Source of the DNA: Glandiceps talaboti
Lineage: Eukaryota; Hemichordata; Enteropneusta; Spengelidae
Direction of reading: 5' to 3'
Length of the DNA: 64,000 nucleotides
Assembly (NCBI RefSeq): GCF_964340395.1
Contig: NC_135554.1
Coordinates: 18,546,592-18,610,591 of the forward strand
Translations under genes and position numbers: made by a program
Part shown: piece by piece, positions 1 through 12,012 of the stretch
Position numbering within the stretch: the first letter of the stretch is position 1
Layout of the letters: the number at the start of each line of letters is the position of its first letter
Notes under the pieces: generated by a model
The model's input: the letters and a program-made list of their open reading frames with translations, nothing else
The model's database searches: none
What the model was told of the DNA's origin: nothing

Positions 1-700
1 ATACTGTTGGGTATTGGGCATTACAAAAAGTGTTATCGTTACAGTGTAAAAGTATCCGTATTGTTGTAACAGTATATTTAAACAGAGTACAGCTGTCTAC
101 TCGTGAATGATCACTGAACCCAGTTTGAGAAAGTTGTGTTAAAGTTTTCCAAAACTATCAGTTGATGTAATAAATTTGTAGTAGGATATACTGTAAAAAG
201 AAAGTCTTACGTTAAGTCAAAATAATATATTTAGCTTGAGTCTTGAATGAGGTAGTCGAGATCTACATGTATACATGTGGGCTCATTTTCTGTGATCTCT
301 CTCCACCTTCTAGTCAAATGAATTTCTCTAGCACAACCTTCCGGTCTTACCACCTTCAGAAATAGTTCAATGCTATTGGAACGTTGATATAAATGTGATG
401 ATGTAATTATCTCATTCTTAGGTGACTTACTTTAAGACTGGTGGTTGAGTTTGTAGTAAACTGAACAAAGTAACCAACTACAACTGCCTGTCAGTGTGTG
501 GTGGATTACTACTGCAATGCACTGTTTACTCATTCCAAAGAAGGAGGTTTAGCTAGATTTTCAGTAGAATTTGTCCATTTGAAAACTCAGATGGTTCACA
601 TTATCACATGACAATTCCATGCCACCAATGCACATATCACCATCCAACTATCACTTGTTCATTCATTCATTGGCCTGAGGAAATGTCCAGAATAGGACAT
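1..700. other. 5' flank, no gene seen
   Basis: No exon, RNA gene or repeat could be supported here. The stretch is AT-rich and lies upstream of the retrotransposon coding region. The 5' limit of that element could not be placed, so part of this stretch may be its 5' UTR, and part may be an intron or the upstream region of the WAP/EF-hand gene. Confidence 0.4.
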
Positions 701-728
701 CATACTTTTGCCACTCAAAACAACAGCA

Positions 729-1859
729 ATGAATGAATTCAAGATGGTGGCCAGGATGCAGGGCGTCTTGCTGGCTCTGTATTTTGTATCAATTTTCAAT
801 GGCTTCAAGATTTTGAAGGACAACATTTCGCTATATTTCAACAAAGAGGATCATCCTGACTTAGCTGGTGCTATTCTCAGCCAAAGTCATTCAACAAACA
901 CCTTACATTTTGGAATTGTTGAAGCTAGACAGCTTACACAGCCGTTGGCCACTGCTAAACAAAATGGCCGTGGCTCCGTCATCGCAAAGAACAAACTAAG
1001 AAGGTCAGTCTACCTATTCACCATCATTCTACTGATGTCGGGGGACATTAATACAAACCCTGGACCTTGCAGTGTATGTAACCGTGTTGTAGCAAGGAAT
1101 CATCAAGCTATATTATGTGACGAATGCAACACATGGATTCATATCAAGTGCGGTCATGTATCAACTGAACTGTATAATTCATTGACAGAAATTGATAATT
1201 TCCCATGGAAATGTCCGAAATGTGATCTTTCCCCACCAGTACAACAGAATGACTCGGATACTAAGAACCAAATGGACCCAACTATAAATCTAGAGTACCC
1301 TGACCGAGTCTCTCAAAGAAAACTGAAATCCACCTGTGTTCATTGTGAGAAAAGGGTGACCAGTCGAAGCAAAGCCATCAGCTGCGACCAATGTGAGCGT
1401 TGGATTCACTGTAGATGTACTGGTTTTCTTTCACTGTCAGACTACGACAACCTTGTTGCCAACAATATAGAATTCACATATAACTGTAATAAGTGTTCTT
1501 ACAATGATCTCCCCTTCCCAGTAATAGAACCACTAGAAGAACATATCCAGGTTCCTGTAGACGATATATCTAACGCCCCTAGTTTCAACTTTGACTGTTT
1601 TAAACAGAAGGGTCTGCACTGCTTTCATCTCAACGCTCGTTCCTTGCTCTCTAAGATATCAGAAATTCGTGTCCTAGCAAGTAAGTCCAAGGCTCACATC
1701 ATTGGATTCAGCGAAACATGGCTAGATGACACAGTCACCGACAACGAGGTGAAGATTCCCGGGTACAACATACTTCGGCGAGATCGGGACAGGAACGGCG
1801 GTGGTGTATGCATGTACATTCGCTCCGATATTGCATTTAACCCAAGACACGAACTTTAA
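729..1859 (+). CDS. Retrotransposon ORF, 5' part: leader, 2A-like motif, two PHD fingers, start of endonuclease
   Basis: I chose the first in-frame ATG at 729; another ATG in good context is at 744. A hydrophobic stretch (VLLALYFVSIF) follows. The 2A-like motif SGDINTNPGP is encoded at 1038-1067 after a second hydrophobic run, and the expected Gly/Pro recoding point lies between codons 1062 and 1065. The canonical core is D-x-E-x-NPGP, but here Asn replaces Glu, so activity is uncertain. Two C4HC3 PHD fingers follow: from CSVC to WKCPKC (about 1068-1226) and from CVHC to CNKC (about 1335-1497). The endonuclease begins near 1615 with HLNARSLLSKI and has SETWLDD. The frame ends at TAA 1857-1859 in mid-domain; the same frame continues after it without a shift, so this is a nonsense mutation, not a natural ORF end. 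Confidence 0.85.
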   Translation: MNEFKMVARMQGVLLALYFVSIFNGFKILKDNISLYFNKEDHPDLAGAILSQSHSTNTLHFGIVEARQLTQPLATAKQNGRGSVIAKNKLRRSVYLFTIILLMSGDINTNPGPCSVCNRVVARNHQAILCDECNTWIHIKCGHVSTELYNSLTEIDNFPWKCPKCDLSPPVQQNDSDTKNQMDPTINLEYPDRVSQRKLKSTCVHCEKRVTSRSKAISCDQCERWIHCRCTGFLSLSDYDNLVANNIEFTYNCNKCSYNDLPFPVIEPLEEHIQVPVDDISNAPSFNFDCFKQKGLHCFHLNARSLLSKISEIRVLASKSKAHIIGFSETWLDDTVTDNEVKIPGYNILRRDRDRNGGGVCMYIRSDIAFNPRHEL

Positions 1860-4463
1860 TCTGATGACCAAGAATCCATATGGACAGAAATTCTGTTGAC
1901 AAAAACTAAACCCATTGTTTTAGGTGTTTGCTATAGACCACCAACACAAACGTCTTTTATCACTAACTTTGAAGATACTTTGTCTAGAATCAGGTCAGAT
2001 TGTGAAATTATAATTCTAGGTGATTTCAACATCTGTTCTCGTCACCCAAGGTCATCTCTGTATAGAAACTATGCCAATGTCTGTAGTTTGTTTGGGCTCA
2101 AACAACTCATTACAAATCCTACCAGAGTAACCACTAACAGTTCCACAATTCTTGATCATATTCTGTGTAACAACTCTGAAAAAATAAGTCAGTTTGGGGT
2201 CATCCCCACTGGCATAAGCGATCACTTTCTCATATACTGCACCAGGAAAATTGTCAAAGGTTCAATTAATTGCCACAAAAATGTTACAATTAGATCACTG
2301 AAAAATTATTCAAAGGAAACGCTGACTAGCCAATTAGGAAGTAAAAATTGGGACTGTGTTACCACCTGTGAGGATGTGAATGAGGCCTGGTCATTGTTTA
2401 AAGTCATGTTTACCGATGTTCTGAACGTTGTTGCACCTGTTAAAGAAGTAAGGCTGAAACAGCGTTCCGAACCGTGGATGACAGCGGAAATCCTTGAATG
2501 TATTTCAGAGAGAGATGCAGTATTACTTCAATTTAAGAAAACAAAAAACGAGGTATTTTATAAAGAATATTGCAAAATCAGAAATAGAGTACAACGGTCA
2601 ATTAAGAATGCCAAAAGTGATTATCTGTCCAATAAAATTGAGGAGCATAAAAACAACCCCCAAAAGCTATGGCAACAGTTTAAGGATTTAGGATATAACG
2701 CTAAGTCCAAAGATAAGTGTAATGTCATCCTAAATATCGATGGAGAGCAGTGTTTTGATAGCAAATCAATTGCCAACCATATCAATACGTTTTACACTAC
2801 GATATCATCGACCCTTGTAAGCAAGCTTCCTAGGGCAACAGGTGTTTATAATGTTAATTCAGACACTGTCAAAAATTATTACAATAAGAAAGGCGTTCTT
2901 CCTAATTCATTTTCATTGCAACCAGTAAGCATGGAATTTATACAGTCTGAACTTGACAAACTGAGTGTATGCAAAAGCACAGGTTTAGATGGTATTCCAG
3001 CAAGGTTTTTAAAAGACAGTTCCAACGCTATAGCGGTCCCTATCACTCATATTGTGAATCTATCTATCACCAGTGAAACTGTACCAGATGAGTTTAAATT
3101 TGCTAGGGTTAAACCTCTATTTAAAAAGAACAGTCGCTTGGAAGTCGGCAATTACAGGCCTGTCAGCATACTGAGTGTTACATCTAAGATTCTCGAAAGG
3201 GCAGTTTATGTACAACTTGAAAAATATCTTAGCGATAATAGCATGATTTATCACCTACAATCTGGCTTTAGGGGTAACTATTCCACCGATACCTGTTTAA
3301 TTCATTTGCAGGACTATATCAGATCCCAAACAGCTTCTGGAAATTACACTGGCATGCTTCTATTAGATCTTCAAAAAGCATTTGACACCGTTGACCACAT
3401 TATTTTGTGCAAAAAGCTTAACCTTATGGGTATAGAATCAGTGCAATGGTTCCAGTCTTATCTAACTGGCAGAAAACAGTTAGTTAATGTAAATGAAACG
3501 AATTCAGATATCAAGGATATTCACTGTGGTGTTCCGCAAGGAAGTATTCTAGGGCCATTATTATTTCTATGCTATGTGAATGATATGGAAATTTCCATCA
3601 AATGTAAACTCCTACTTTATGCTGATGACAGTGCCATTTTAGTGTCACATAAGGACGTGCATCACATTGCCTCGGAGTTGGGCAAAGAACTTGAATCATG
3701 TAACAAATGGCTGATTGACAATAAGCTTTCTCTCCACCTCGGGAAAACAGAACTCATTCTATTCGGCTCGAAACGCAAACTAAGTAAGGTTTCTGAATTC
3801 AAAATAACTTGTAATCAACATGATATTCATGCCAGCAAATCTGTCAAATACCTTGGGCTCGATCTTGATCAAAATCTATCAGGGCTCCAAATTGTTCAGA
3901 ATATCATTAAGAAAACCAATTCAAGGCTTAAGTTCCTTTACAGACAAGCAAATTTTCTCAACCAATACTCTCGTAAAACCCTTTGCTCTGCTCTGATCCA
4001 ATGTCACTTTGATTATTCATGTTCATCCTGGTACTCTGCTCTTACCACAACTCTCAAAAAGAAACTCCAAATTGCACAAAACAAAATAATACGGTTCATC
4101 CTTTCTATGGAGCCAAGATCACACATAGGTGCTGATCAGTTTGATGCCCTGGGTATGCTGGATGTCAAGGGTAGAGTGAGCCAGCTCCGATTCAACCATG
4201 CTTTCAAAATATACAATAACTCCAGCCCGGAGTACCTGTCCCATCAGTTTACCAAAGTATCCTCTGTTCATAACTATGGTACTAGGGGAAGTAGGTACAA
4301 TTTTCACCAGCCAATGATTAAAGGTCAGGCTGCAAATACGTTTTACGCTAATGCTATCAAGGACTGGAATAATCTACCAGTATCGATAAAACAGATATCA
4401 CAAAGGAATGTCTTCAAAAAAGCAGTCAAATCATATCTGTCCAGTACACTAAGGGACCACTAA
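1860..4463 (+). CDS. Retrotransposon ORF, 3' part: endonuclease remainder and reverse transcriptase
   Basis: This continues in the same frame after the TAA at 1857-1859. Endonuclease signatures are GVCYRPP (about 1923), GDFN (2019-2030) and SDH (2217-2225). Reverse transcriptase blocks are STGLDGIPARFL, NYRPVSILSV, LLLDLQKAFDTVDH, GVPQGSILGPLLF and the catalytic YADD at 3618-3629. A C-terminal region of the usual CR1 type follows and ends in KSYLSSTLRDH. Apart from the stop codon I saw no frameshift, so the copy is young or recently inactivated. Its product would be an endonuclease/RT that primes reverse transcription on nicked target DNA. No ribonuclease H domain is evident. Confidence 0.9.
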   Translation, partial: SDDQESIWTEILLTKTKPIVLGVCYRPPTQTSFITNFEDTLSRIRSDCEIIILGDFNICSRHPRSSLYRNYANVCSLFGLKQLITNPTRVTTNSSTILDHILCNNSEKISQFGVIPTGISDHFLIYCTRKIVKGSINCHKNVTIRSLKNYSKETLTSQLGSKNWDCVTTCEDVNEAWSLFKVMFTDVLNVVAPVKEVRLKQRSEPWMTAEILECISERDAVLLQFKKTKNEVFYKEYCKIRNRVQRSIKNAKSDYLSNKIEEHKNNPQKLWQQFKDLGYNAKSKDKCNVILNIDGEQCFDSKSIANHINTFYTTISSTLVSKLPRATGVYNVNSDTVKNYYNKKGVLPNSFSLQPVSMEFIQSELDKLSVCKSTGLDGIPARFLKDSSNAIAVPITHIVNLSITSETVPDEFKFARVKPLFKKNSRLEVGNYRPVSILSVTSKILERAVYVQLEKYLSDNSMIYHLQSGFRGNYSTDTCLIHLQDYIRSQTASGNYTGMLLLDLQKAFDTVDHIILCKKLNLMGIESVQWFQSYLTGRKQLVNVNETNSDIKDIHCGVPQGSILGPLLFLCYVNDMEISIKCKLLLYADDSAILVSHKDVHHIASELGKELESCNKWLIDNKLSLHLGKTELILFGSKRKLSKVSEFKITCNQHDIHASKSVKYLGLDLDQNLSGLQIVQNIIKKTNSRLKFLYRQANFLNQYSRKTLCSALIQCHFDYSCSSWYSALTTTLKKKLQIAQNKIIRFILSMEPRSHIGADQFDALGMLDVKGRVSQLRFNHAFKIYNNSSPEYLSHQFTKVSSVHNYGTRGSRYNFHQPMIKGQAANTFYANAIKDWNNLPVSIKQISQRNVFKKAVKSYLSSTLRDH

Positions 4464-4707
4464 TACTGGAAACAGCGTGTTTATTCCCTATTAGCTAGTT
4501 TGCCTCGATAGCTTTCCTTTTCATCTGTTATTCTTTCCCATTCCATGTAGTCAAATACTTATGCTAATCCTGCCACTTTCTTGAATCACTGTACGGACCC
4601 CACTGGAAACAAGTCTTTGACTTTCGTGGGTTATCCAAGTAATTCAACAATTTGTACCAGTTTTTACTTGTATATCTGCACTGTCGATCTTGTTGTTTTA
4701 CTGAAAT

Positions 4708-4729
4708 AAACTAAACTAAACTAAACTAA
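4708..4729 (+). repeat. (CTAAA)n tail of the CR1-like element
   Basis: About four copies of the pentamer end the retrotransposon 3' UTR. This kind of short repeat tail is characteristic of CR1/L2-type LINEs and marks the insertion boundary. Confidence 0.8.
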
Positions 4730-4829
4730 GTCCAGTATGATAGATTGTAATATCATCATTTAACTTCCTATCTGAATGATCGAGAACATTCATATAGACA
4801 TATAGTTGTCCTGATATCTTTATTCACAG

Positions 4830-5067
4830 CTAAACCCCAATGACCTGAATAACAATTTGTTGAATCCAAACACCACCAAAGGTCTACAGCAGATTCTTAG
4901 TAACACTGCCAACAAGATGAAAGAAGAAAATGCTGCCCAGATGAATGCTTTCCAAAGTAACATTGACAATCTATGGAATCAGTATTATCAACAATCAGGC
5001 ACAGTAGCAGCAATACAACAAGATGTGTCTCAAGTCAAATTACTTGTTGATAGTCTGGCACAAGAAG
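4830..5067 (+). CDS. WAP/EF-hand gene, exon A: helical, possible coiled coil
   Basis: A strong acceptor (tattcacag) at 4821-4829 and donor (gtgagt) at 5068 bound a 238-nt exon, phase 0 in and phase 1 out. It encodes [18 protein letters not shown] followed by a long Gln-rich segment with spaced hydrophobics ([25 protein letters not shown]) that could form an amphipathic helix or coiled coil. The other two frames carry early stops, which fixes the phase. Confidence 0.75.
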
Positions 5068-8000
5068 GTGAGTTGGTTGTGTCTATGTCTGTTGCCCTGT
5101 TTACTATCATTTGTTTGTACACTTCTTACCAGAAATAGACTTTTACCACCTAAACATGTCATATAAATAACTTAGTGTTATTTTTATGACTTTTTATTAT
5201 TTTTATGGCTGTGTGTTATTTTTATGACACATTTCAGTAGCAAAATTCTATTTCTGATTCTGAGAAGTACATACACAAATGCAAATAAACAATCCAAATT
5301 TTTGGAACAGTCATTTGATTCTTGGTTTGACACGATGACTTTCACTGCACATACTACACAAGCGTTACTATAGGCAGGCTAAAATATAAAGCCAACCTTC
5401 TTGTTCTATTTTGACCCGCTAACATGAGGTAAAATGTTATTGCAGATATTGAGAATCCATGGTGTAATTGTTTCATATTTGAAATGTCTAACTCGGCATA
5501 AGCAAGTAATTGATATGCAAGACTTACAAATTTTATGTGATAAGTAATGAATCAATGTAAAAAAAAAAAATAAAAAAAAATACTAAATTGTAAATATCTC
5601 CTCGTACACCTCACAGGGCATTATGTTGATATTTGTGCTGATATTTTTCTTTTTTTGCTGTAATTTTTGGGTGTTCAAAAACTAATTTTTGCATTTATTG
5701 AACCTGATGCAGTGTCATCATATACATAAAACTTTTTATATTTTAGCCTCACATATATTATCAGTAATAATTAGTAAACTGTTGTCCTCAGTAAACATTT
5801 CTAGGTTCATATTATTTGAATCTTGTCTACCAAAAAAAAATTGAGTGCAACTTTTTCAGTTCATCTACAAAAGTGTACAGCTGAAAGATAATTCAAAAAC
5901 CCACAGCCGTAGCTATTTGAAATTGTTGAACACACTGGTTGTCACATTTCACACACACTTGTTTTTGAGTTTGATTGACCCTTGTGCATGCATCTAACCA
6001 TTGTACCAAGTTTGATTGAAACCTTGAGATGGCATTACACAATAACGTTGTTTGAGATCATGAAACCTTGTAAGGTTTTTGACCTTTAGCAATAGAAAAT
6101 GGTGACAGTAATAATGACGACAACAAATTACAAGTTGTAGAATGTTTCTTTGATTTACTTTGCCATGTGAACCGAGTTTGAGAGAATATATCATACTTAT
6201 TCCTGTATAGGGCACCAAGTACGTACTGATACTCAACCAAACCCAGCAGGTGAAGACAACCCAGCCAGTGAACCTAATCAGCCCACTGATGGTGAGGTAC
6301 CCAACCCAGGTTATAACCCAGAAATATTATCACCAGAAACACAGCCAGGAAACCCATTAGACACAGTTACTAGTAAACCAGATATTGTAATAACACCAAG
6401 TATAAATGTCACTGGAGGTAAGGGACAATATTTATTTTCAGGATTGAATACATTGAATGAATGTACTATAAATATTGCATTTTGGCTCACTTTTACAGTT
6501 TATTTAGATGAAACACTGTTTGTGCGAAAATAAATCAGTTTCAATATGGAATCACTTCCAACTAGGATAATTTGACTAAAATATGTAACACAGGCAGATT
6601 TAATAATTTTAATATATATAGTGCATTTACAAAAGTATTGTGTCTGTAGTATGTACATTGTACAGTAAGTTTAAAATTATTTATCTGCCAAAATAAAGTT
6701 TGTTTTTCTGCAAAAAAAAAAAATATGTGCCAAATCAATACATTTTTCTGTGTTTTTGGAGTAGCTAGAAACCTAGTTTTGAGCCATAGTTCATAGAAAG
6801 TTGTAACAGCATTATATGGCTGATCTGTGTTTGGCTACTTACCTGGCATAGTAAATGTTAAAAATCTGTCAATATCTTATTTGTGTGACATCCATTTTAG
6901 GTTCTGAAGGCATTGACTTGGTAAATCTGAATCCACCTACACCAGAATATATCTCTTTACCAGGAATCACATCATCGGAAGGTGAGTTTTCATAGACAAT
7001 TGTGGAAATGATGAGTTTTGAACTAATAGGTCATTTTGCAAATGATGTGTGAAATGTTATTATAGTGCTTTGGACTTAGGTTAATACAGCAAATATAAAC
7101 CGACCCAACATCTTTGCTAGTGATGAAAAGGCGTTATACGTGTGTCCTATAAGACATTAATTTATTAGTATAAGCACCAGTTTGCCTCCAAGCCAATTTG
7201 ACATACCACTGAGGCACAGTAATATCATGTGACCCACCAAGATTTGGTGTTCACCTATCACTCACTCAGTTGGTGGTGACTCACAAGAGAACCCATTTTT
7301 GTCATTTTGACCCACAGCATTTTTTTTAGATTAAAGGGCGTACTGATAGGCACATGTTATAAAATCCTACACTGATACTTATGTACATGTAAATACTGAT
7401 GAAATTTAGCAAAGCAGGGAAGCTGTGTGTTGTTGATTAATGCAGTGATATGTGAGAAGATGAGAGTAATGTCATGTGATTCAGTCATAAGTATGGAGTG
7501 GTAATGTAAAATCGTGTACTGTACCATCCATCACATTTAGTTCAGTTTTTTTTTTAAAAATGTAACACTACAATACTGAAATTAGTGTCTGTTGCTTTGT
7601 TGAAATATTGACCTAGTGATGTACATGTGTTTGCTAATCCACCCTTTGGTGTGGGTGTGTTGTCTTTGTAGATTTATTGAACCACTTCTCCATGTGGGAC
7701 CAGAACAATGACGATTTGGTGTTGTACGCTGACCTAAGTGGCTTTTTTGGACCAAGCCTGCCACCTGAGGAGTCTTTCAGGCCATATGACTTTGACCACA
7801 ATGGACAGTACGATAGAGATGAGTTGGCTGCAGCGATGGGTTTCATTGAGTCTCCTGTATCAGTTGATACACCCCAGCTACAGTCTTTACCGGAGCCAGT
7901 GGAGAACGTAGAGGCACAGGTTGTTGCAGGTATAGTTAGCAATTGAATGATGAACAAGTTGAAAGTTAGGAAAGCTTGTTTCACTGTTGCATCAAATGTT

Positions 8001-10019
8001 CTATCCACTCATAACTGTAATATGAAAGTCTAGTGATGTGCTGTATTTACTTCCATCACAAATTTTGATCCATCCATCCATCCATCCATCCATCCATCCA
8101 TCCATCCATCCATATATACATATATTTGTTCATACCTACACAGTTAAACCTACATACATGCATGTGAATACAATCAGATTTTTTATATCCTTTAGATAAT
8201 GAATCAGATAAGTGTATCTAACTGTACAAAAAAGTAAGATTTTACCTCTTGGCTTGAATCATGGTAATCTGTCTTTAATCTTGTTTCTTCAGTACTATCA
8301 ATGTGTCATTGTAACGACTATCATTGAATGTTTAATTAGTTCTCAAGAGCTGTATCTCTAGTCTAATGGGTGATTGATACTTTGTTATGGTGTACATTTG
8401 TAGCATGTTGTATTTGTCTACATTTCACATCATTTCAAAACTTTACCAGTTCATGTATGTCACACCTGACATGTACAGAAGATCCTTACAATCAGACTGC
8501 TACAGATGTGGGAGTGTGATTGTGTGGATCTGTTTCTGCACTTTGCTACATTCATTCATGACATCTGTGTACAGAAAAGCCAGGCATGTGTCCAGTGCTA
8601 CCACAGGGTGTTAGTGGTATTTGTATGGAGGCTTGTACAAGTGATGACAGTTGTGGTGGTGATACTAAATGTTGTTCAACTGGCTGTGGTCATCTGTGTA
8701 TGAAACCCACCCCTGAACCTGTCAAACCCACTGGTAGGTTCTTGCATTGTACATTGCATTTGTTCCTTATGTAATCACTTGTGGACATGTACAGCTAAAC
8801 CAGGCAGTGTTCACCTAGAAGACTATATATGTAACATGTACATGTACATTTACGAACAGAGTCGATCAGTTTGCCAGTTGGGGTTGTTATTTTGCTTGAT
8901 AAATAGCAGCACTTTTACAACTGAACACAGCTGTTGTAGAGGGGAGTGTAAAAAGCTGAATGAATGTAAACTAGACTCTCTCCTCAATCTTCTGTGTTTA
9001 GTAGTTCAAAAAGTGCACTTATCCAGCAAGTGAAACAACTACCTCAATTTGTTGAATGGTCAGCTTTGATCAATTTGATCCCTTACAATGCTGTGTCTGA
9101 ATATATTGAGATAGTCCCATCCAGGTTCCCAGGCCGTGTCTGTATATATTGAGACAGTCCCATCCAGGTTCCCAGGCCATGTCTGTATACATGCAGACAG
9201 TCCCATCCATGTTCCCAGGCCATATCTTTATATATGCAGACAGTCCCTTCCAGGTTCCCAGGTCATGCCTGCATATATACAGACAAGTTTACTCATTTGT
9301 ATAAGCCCAATATTCACCTCTTCACCTCGTATATATCTAGGTAAATTATTCATTTGACAATATATATGTAATATCTGGATTAAGAAAAAATAGGATTGAT
9401 TGTATGTTTTATTATTCCTTTCAAGTTAAAGTTGATAATTGTAGAGTAGGTAAGATCCTCCTCTGTAGTGGAAAAAAGTCATTGGCCTAGGGAGTCTTTT
9501 GCATGAATAGTCTGGCCTAGGGAGTCTTTTGCATGAAAAGTCTATGACATCTTAGGGATTAAATGTAATTTATTAGTCTTCTGACGACCACTCGCTGTTT
9601 TAGCTGTGTGTTCATGTACATGTAATCATGCTTTTGTCAAGTAAAAATGCCATGCAATATTCACAGTGAAGGGGTGTGATTTATTTTGTCATACATACAT
9701 ACATCACTGGTAGTTCTATTTTCATTGTTGTCTATGTTTTTTACATGGTCAGTAGCAACTGATGTTCAAGAAAGTAGATTATAAAAGCATCATAAAATGT
9801 CATCTGTAGTGTATCGTTTGACAAAAAATATTCTGATTTTGTGATAGTGATAACTGTACCAAAATTTGGTATTGCTTACTTCAAGAGTATTTTGTTCACT
9901 CCAAAGTTGAGCTCTGTAGTAAACTTAGGCATGGGTGTGGATATCAAGACGCATCTGTTTGTACTTTTACTATGACCTACTATTGTTCCTGTTCAGTATT
10001 GTATTTTGGCACTGTACAA

Positions 10020-10073
<54 letters not shown>

Positions 10074-11821
10074 CTATATGTCTCTGTTTGATGCCTATCA
10101 GAAGTCCAGGTAAATCCAGGTACATGTCCTGCAGCAGTTACTAGCAATATCAGATGTGGAGAGGAATGTAAAACAGACAGTGAATGTGGTACGGAAATGA
10201 AGTGTTGTGGCAATGGATGTGGACATCAATGTATGAAAGCTATCATAGAACCAGTTGAAGGTCTTGGTAAGTCATTTCCCAAAAAAGTATAAACCCCTCA
10301 AATAACTGGTTTCAATATACAGCCAAAAGCCTCCCAAGCAATGGTTCATGAGGGCTTGTGGGCTATATACAAAAACATGTCATGTTTGGTCGGTTATTTT
10401 GGAAGAGATTTTGTCACAGCTTGCCAACAGTTACAGAGATTATTGATGAGTCTTAATGTTATCTCAATAGAAATTATGAATATTAGTAAATTATGAATAT
10501 GTATGGACTAAGGTTATGATACTCGCCCCATCAAAATATCAATTCTCGCTACCTGCAATACAATTCTACACATCACAGTGGGGTCAAATGGAACGAAGTC
10601 GCGGGACAACGCGTTCTAATGTCGACAACTACACTTCCGGTCAACTATGCTAATACACAGGAATGTTTCTTTCCCATTTTCAGTTGTAGACATCTCTTGT
10701 AATTTTGCTCTGGAAAGATACTGTACATATTTAAATTTCCCACCTCTATAATCATATGAGCTTAAAACTTGCGTTTATCTTATTTGTTACAAATTAAACT
10801 GTTGGGAAGAAACATTCACGTGTATTGACATAGGCGACCGGAAGTGTAGGTGTCGACAAATGCAAGCGCGGTCGCGAGACTGCGTTTCATTTGACTCCTT
10901 AGCGATGCATAGAATTGTATTGCAGATAGCGAGAATTGAAAACAGTTGTCTTGTTTCTTTCGTGTGCCATGTAACTTGTTTAGAGAAGGATGATTAATAT
11001 TGATTTGACTGATTTGCAGAAGAAAAACCAGGAACATGTCCAGCTGTAGCAGAAGGGACAGTGGGTGTTTGTGTGGAAAGCTGTAAGAGTGATAATGATT
11101 GTACTGGAACAGGGAAATGCTGCTCTAATGGCTGTGGTCATATCTGTATGACACCCATTCAAGAACCAGTTGAAAACTCTGGTAAGTTACTGTAGATGTA
11201 AATGTACGCTCATTGACTGAATGCATGTGATGTAAAGTAAGACTTGATTACAAACTAGTTGATCGCCATTGTACATGGTGTAGTGCCTGCTGAATGGAGT
11301 CCAGTAATATGCCATAGTCCAGTTATTGGAAAAAACAAAGGGTTATATAGTTTGACCACTAGGAGTGCTATTCAGAAGCAGTTTTGGACCAGGAGTTGAG
11401 GGTCATGTTAGTTGAGTACGGTAGTCTCCTTTGAAAAAATCATTATTTTCTTTATCATTTTATAACTAAACTTGGTTGCAATCTCAACCGGTCAAAGCAT
11501 TCTGCTAAGTTCATGTCAGATCACATAAGTTTTCGGATTACTGTATGAAATTAGCCCCATTTCCATATACAGGTCACCCTCTTGCGACTTGTTTTGAAAA
11601 CAATTATATGTTGGTAACTGGAATATGGCGTGGTGTTACTAACATGTCTCTTTCAAGTGAAAAAAAACACTTCCTTCCACTGTCAAGTACAATTTAGCAC
11701 CTTGGAGTGTTCATACATTTCTTGTTATAATATAAATTGAGCAAAGAGTTCAAGCTATTGTTACCTAGCCATACAAATTGCTGTAGGAACAGTCCCTAAT
11801 ATATCTATGTAAAGTCTCAAT

Positions 11822-11909
<88 letters not shown>

Positions 11910-11943
11910 GCTGTGGCTGTGTGTCTGTGTGTGTGTCTGTCTA

Positions 11944-12012
<69 letters not shown>

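Larger units (their letters stand above)
729..4729 (+). mobile_element. CR1-like non-LTR retrotransposon with 2A-like motif and PHD fingers
   Basis: A single reading frame runs from about 729 to 4463 and is broken only by one TAA at 1857-1859. Domains in order are a hydrophobic leader, a 2A-like motif, two PHD fingers, an apurinic endonuclease, and a reverse transcriptase with a C-terminal region ending in a TAA stop at 4461-4463. A short 3' UTR follows and ends in a (CTAAA)n tail at about 4708-4729. Short tandem-repeat tails instead of poly(A) are typical of the CR1/L2 group, and 2A-like motifs in APE-type LINEs are known from several marine invertebrates. The 5' end and target-site duplication were not found. 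The element ends only about 100 bp before a host exon on the same strand, so it probably sits in an intron or just upstream of that gene. Confidence 0.9.
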
